This document shows, one piece after another, positions 63,268-64,000 of a stretch of 64,000 nt of DNA. Positions within the stretch are counted from its first letter, which is position 1. The number at the start of each line of letters is the position of its first letter. The notes beneath the pieces are model-generated. The model did not search any database. It was given only the letters and a program-made list of their open reading frames with translations, and had not been told where the DNA came from. The stretch is from the NCBI RefSeq assembly GCF_018691265.1, contig NW_024881330.1:19054886-19118885 (forward strand), read 5' to 3'. The position numbers and the translations under genes were made by a program. This DNA is from Tyto alba. Taxonomy: Eukaryota; Chordata; Aves; Strigiformes; Tytonidae.

Positions 63268-64000
63268 TCTTGCAACTGTAAAAGCATAATTAAAAAATAG
63301 CATCCTGGTTTGTCTAGGAGTTCAGTCTCACAGATCTGATAGCACAGTATGTGCTAGAATTTATCCTGCTGGATTTAGAGTCAGAACCTGCTGAGATAAA
63401 CCAGTATCTCCTAGATGTAAACCAGGATATCTTGCGGGAGGGAATATGCTATGGGTTATTATAGATGGCAGGTGTGGAGTCTCAGTGTACTTGAAAGATT
63501 ACTTTTATACCTTGATTTTTGGGAGTCATAAGCAGGAATAGCCACATAGTTACAGACACCATGGATGTTAAACATTGATTCTTCTTTGCCTGAAATAGTA
63601 AGTATTATTAAACCATGCTCATTTTTTAACAGTTTTCTGCAGCCTACCAATGTCCTCATGAAATACAGAGATAAAATATTATCATAGGTATATATGTATC
63701 TCAACAGTCTACAAACATTTACTCTAAAAGGAAGCAATTTTACTGACTGAATGGAACTACTCCTCAGTAAAGCCTGTAGCATGAGGATTACACAAAATAT
63801 TACTTTCCAGTGTATTAAAATATCATTATGAGAGGAGCAAAATAATATTTAATTTGGTATTATTTGGTTCAAAAAGGTGAAGTATAAACTAGATTAAATT
63901 AAGTACACTTAGTTTAATCTTGATATAGTAACATTCAAAATTTCTCAAAGCTGACTTGGTATAACCCAATATTAACAGTTAGAAGTAATATATTTAATGG
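63268..64000. other. AT-rich non-coding sequence
   Basis: No gene or repeat recognised. The 107-codon minus-strand frame at 63459-63782 has no recognisable motif. Confidence 0.5.

Noticed and set aside
1..64000. A previously undescribed gene system
   Set aside because: No cluster of open reading frames, shared regulation or domain set was seen. What structure there is comes from dead transposable elements and simple repeats.

Overview
The window looks like non-coding DNA from a bird, probably a perching bird (passerine). The evidence is the repeat content: degenerate CR1 LINE copies, several with the avian 3' tail ATTCTATGATTCTATGA, and solo LTRs of avian endogenous retroviruses, most with 5-bp target-site duplications. 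The unique sequence between them is AT-rich, with homopolymer runs and microsatellites. I found no bacterial-type gene organisation, no CRISPR array, no rRNA or tRNA, and no protein-coding gene I can defend. It is best read as intergenic sequence or part of a very large intron.

Layout: 0.6-1.2 kb, a solo LTR (-). 7.3 kb, a short CR1 tail. 9.1-11.15 kb, a CR1 copy (-) whose 5' GC-rich part is fused directly to the reverse-transcriptase part. 13.6-14.6 kb, a CR1 copy (+). 18.2-19.2 and 21.5-22.6 kb, two ~1 kb LTRs in opposite orientation, about 2.3 kb apart. 25.3-25.55 kb, a purine-only-like tract. 26.4-28.2 kb, a very old CR1 ORF2 (-). 28.2-42 kb, a long stretch with almost nothing recognisable. 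42.0-43.1 and 44.9-45.5 kb, solo LTRs (-). 44.4 kb, an old CR1 scrap. 45.5-46.6 kb, an internally deleted CR1 (-) that still carries an SGNH-esterase ORF1 remnant. 48.2-48.7 kb, a CR1 3' end (+) with a readable ORF2 C-terminus. 52.2 kb, a truncated LTR (-). 57.9-59.1 kb, one LTR inserted inside another (both -). 59.7-61.1 kb, a CR1 copy (+). 62.2-63.3 kb, an LTR (-).

The LTRs fall into two size classes: about 0.6 kb, and about 1 kb with a TATTTAAGA promoter and a long transcribed R region. None has an internal gag/pol/env region in this window, so all are treated as solo LTRs. Eight of nine lie on the minus strand.

The most informative observation is the inverted LTR pair at 18-22.6 kb. About 470 bp of the promoter-side half is nearly identical between the two copies, while the other half differs by substitutions and indels, and there the 18-kb copy resembles the 62-kb LTR instead. 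This mosaic suggests gene conversion. Two CR1 copies that keep upstream parts but have lost their middles are the next most interesting. I did not find a new functional system, and I think this is ordinary avian repeat-rich DNA.
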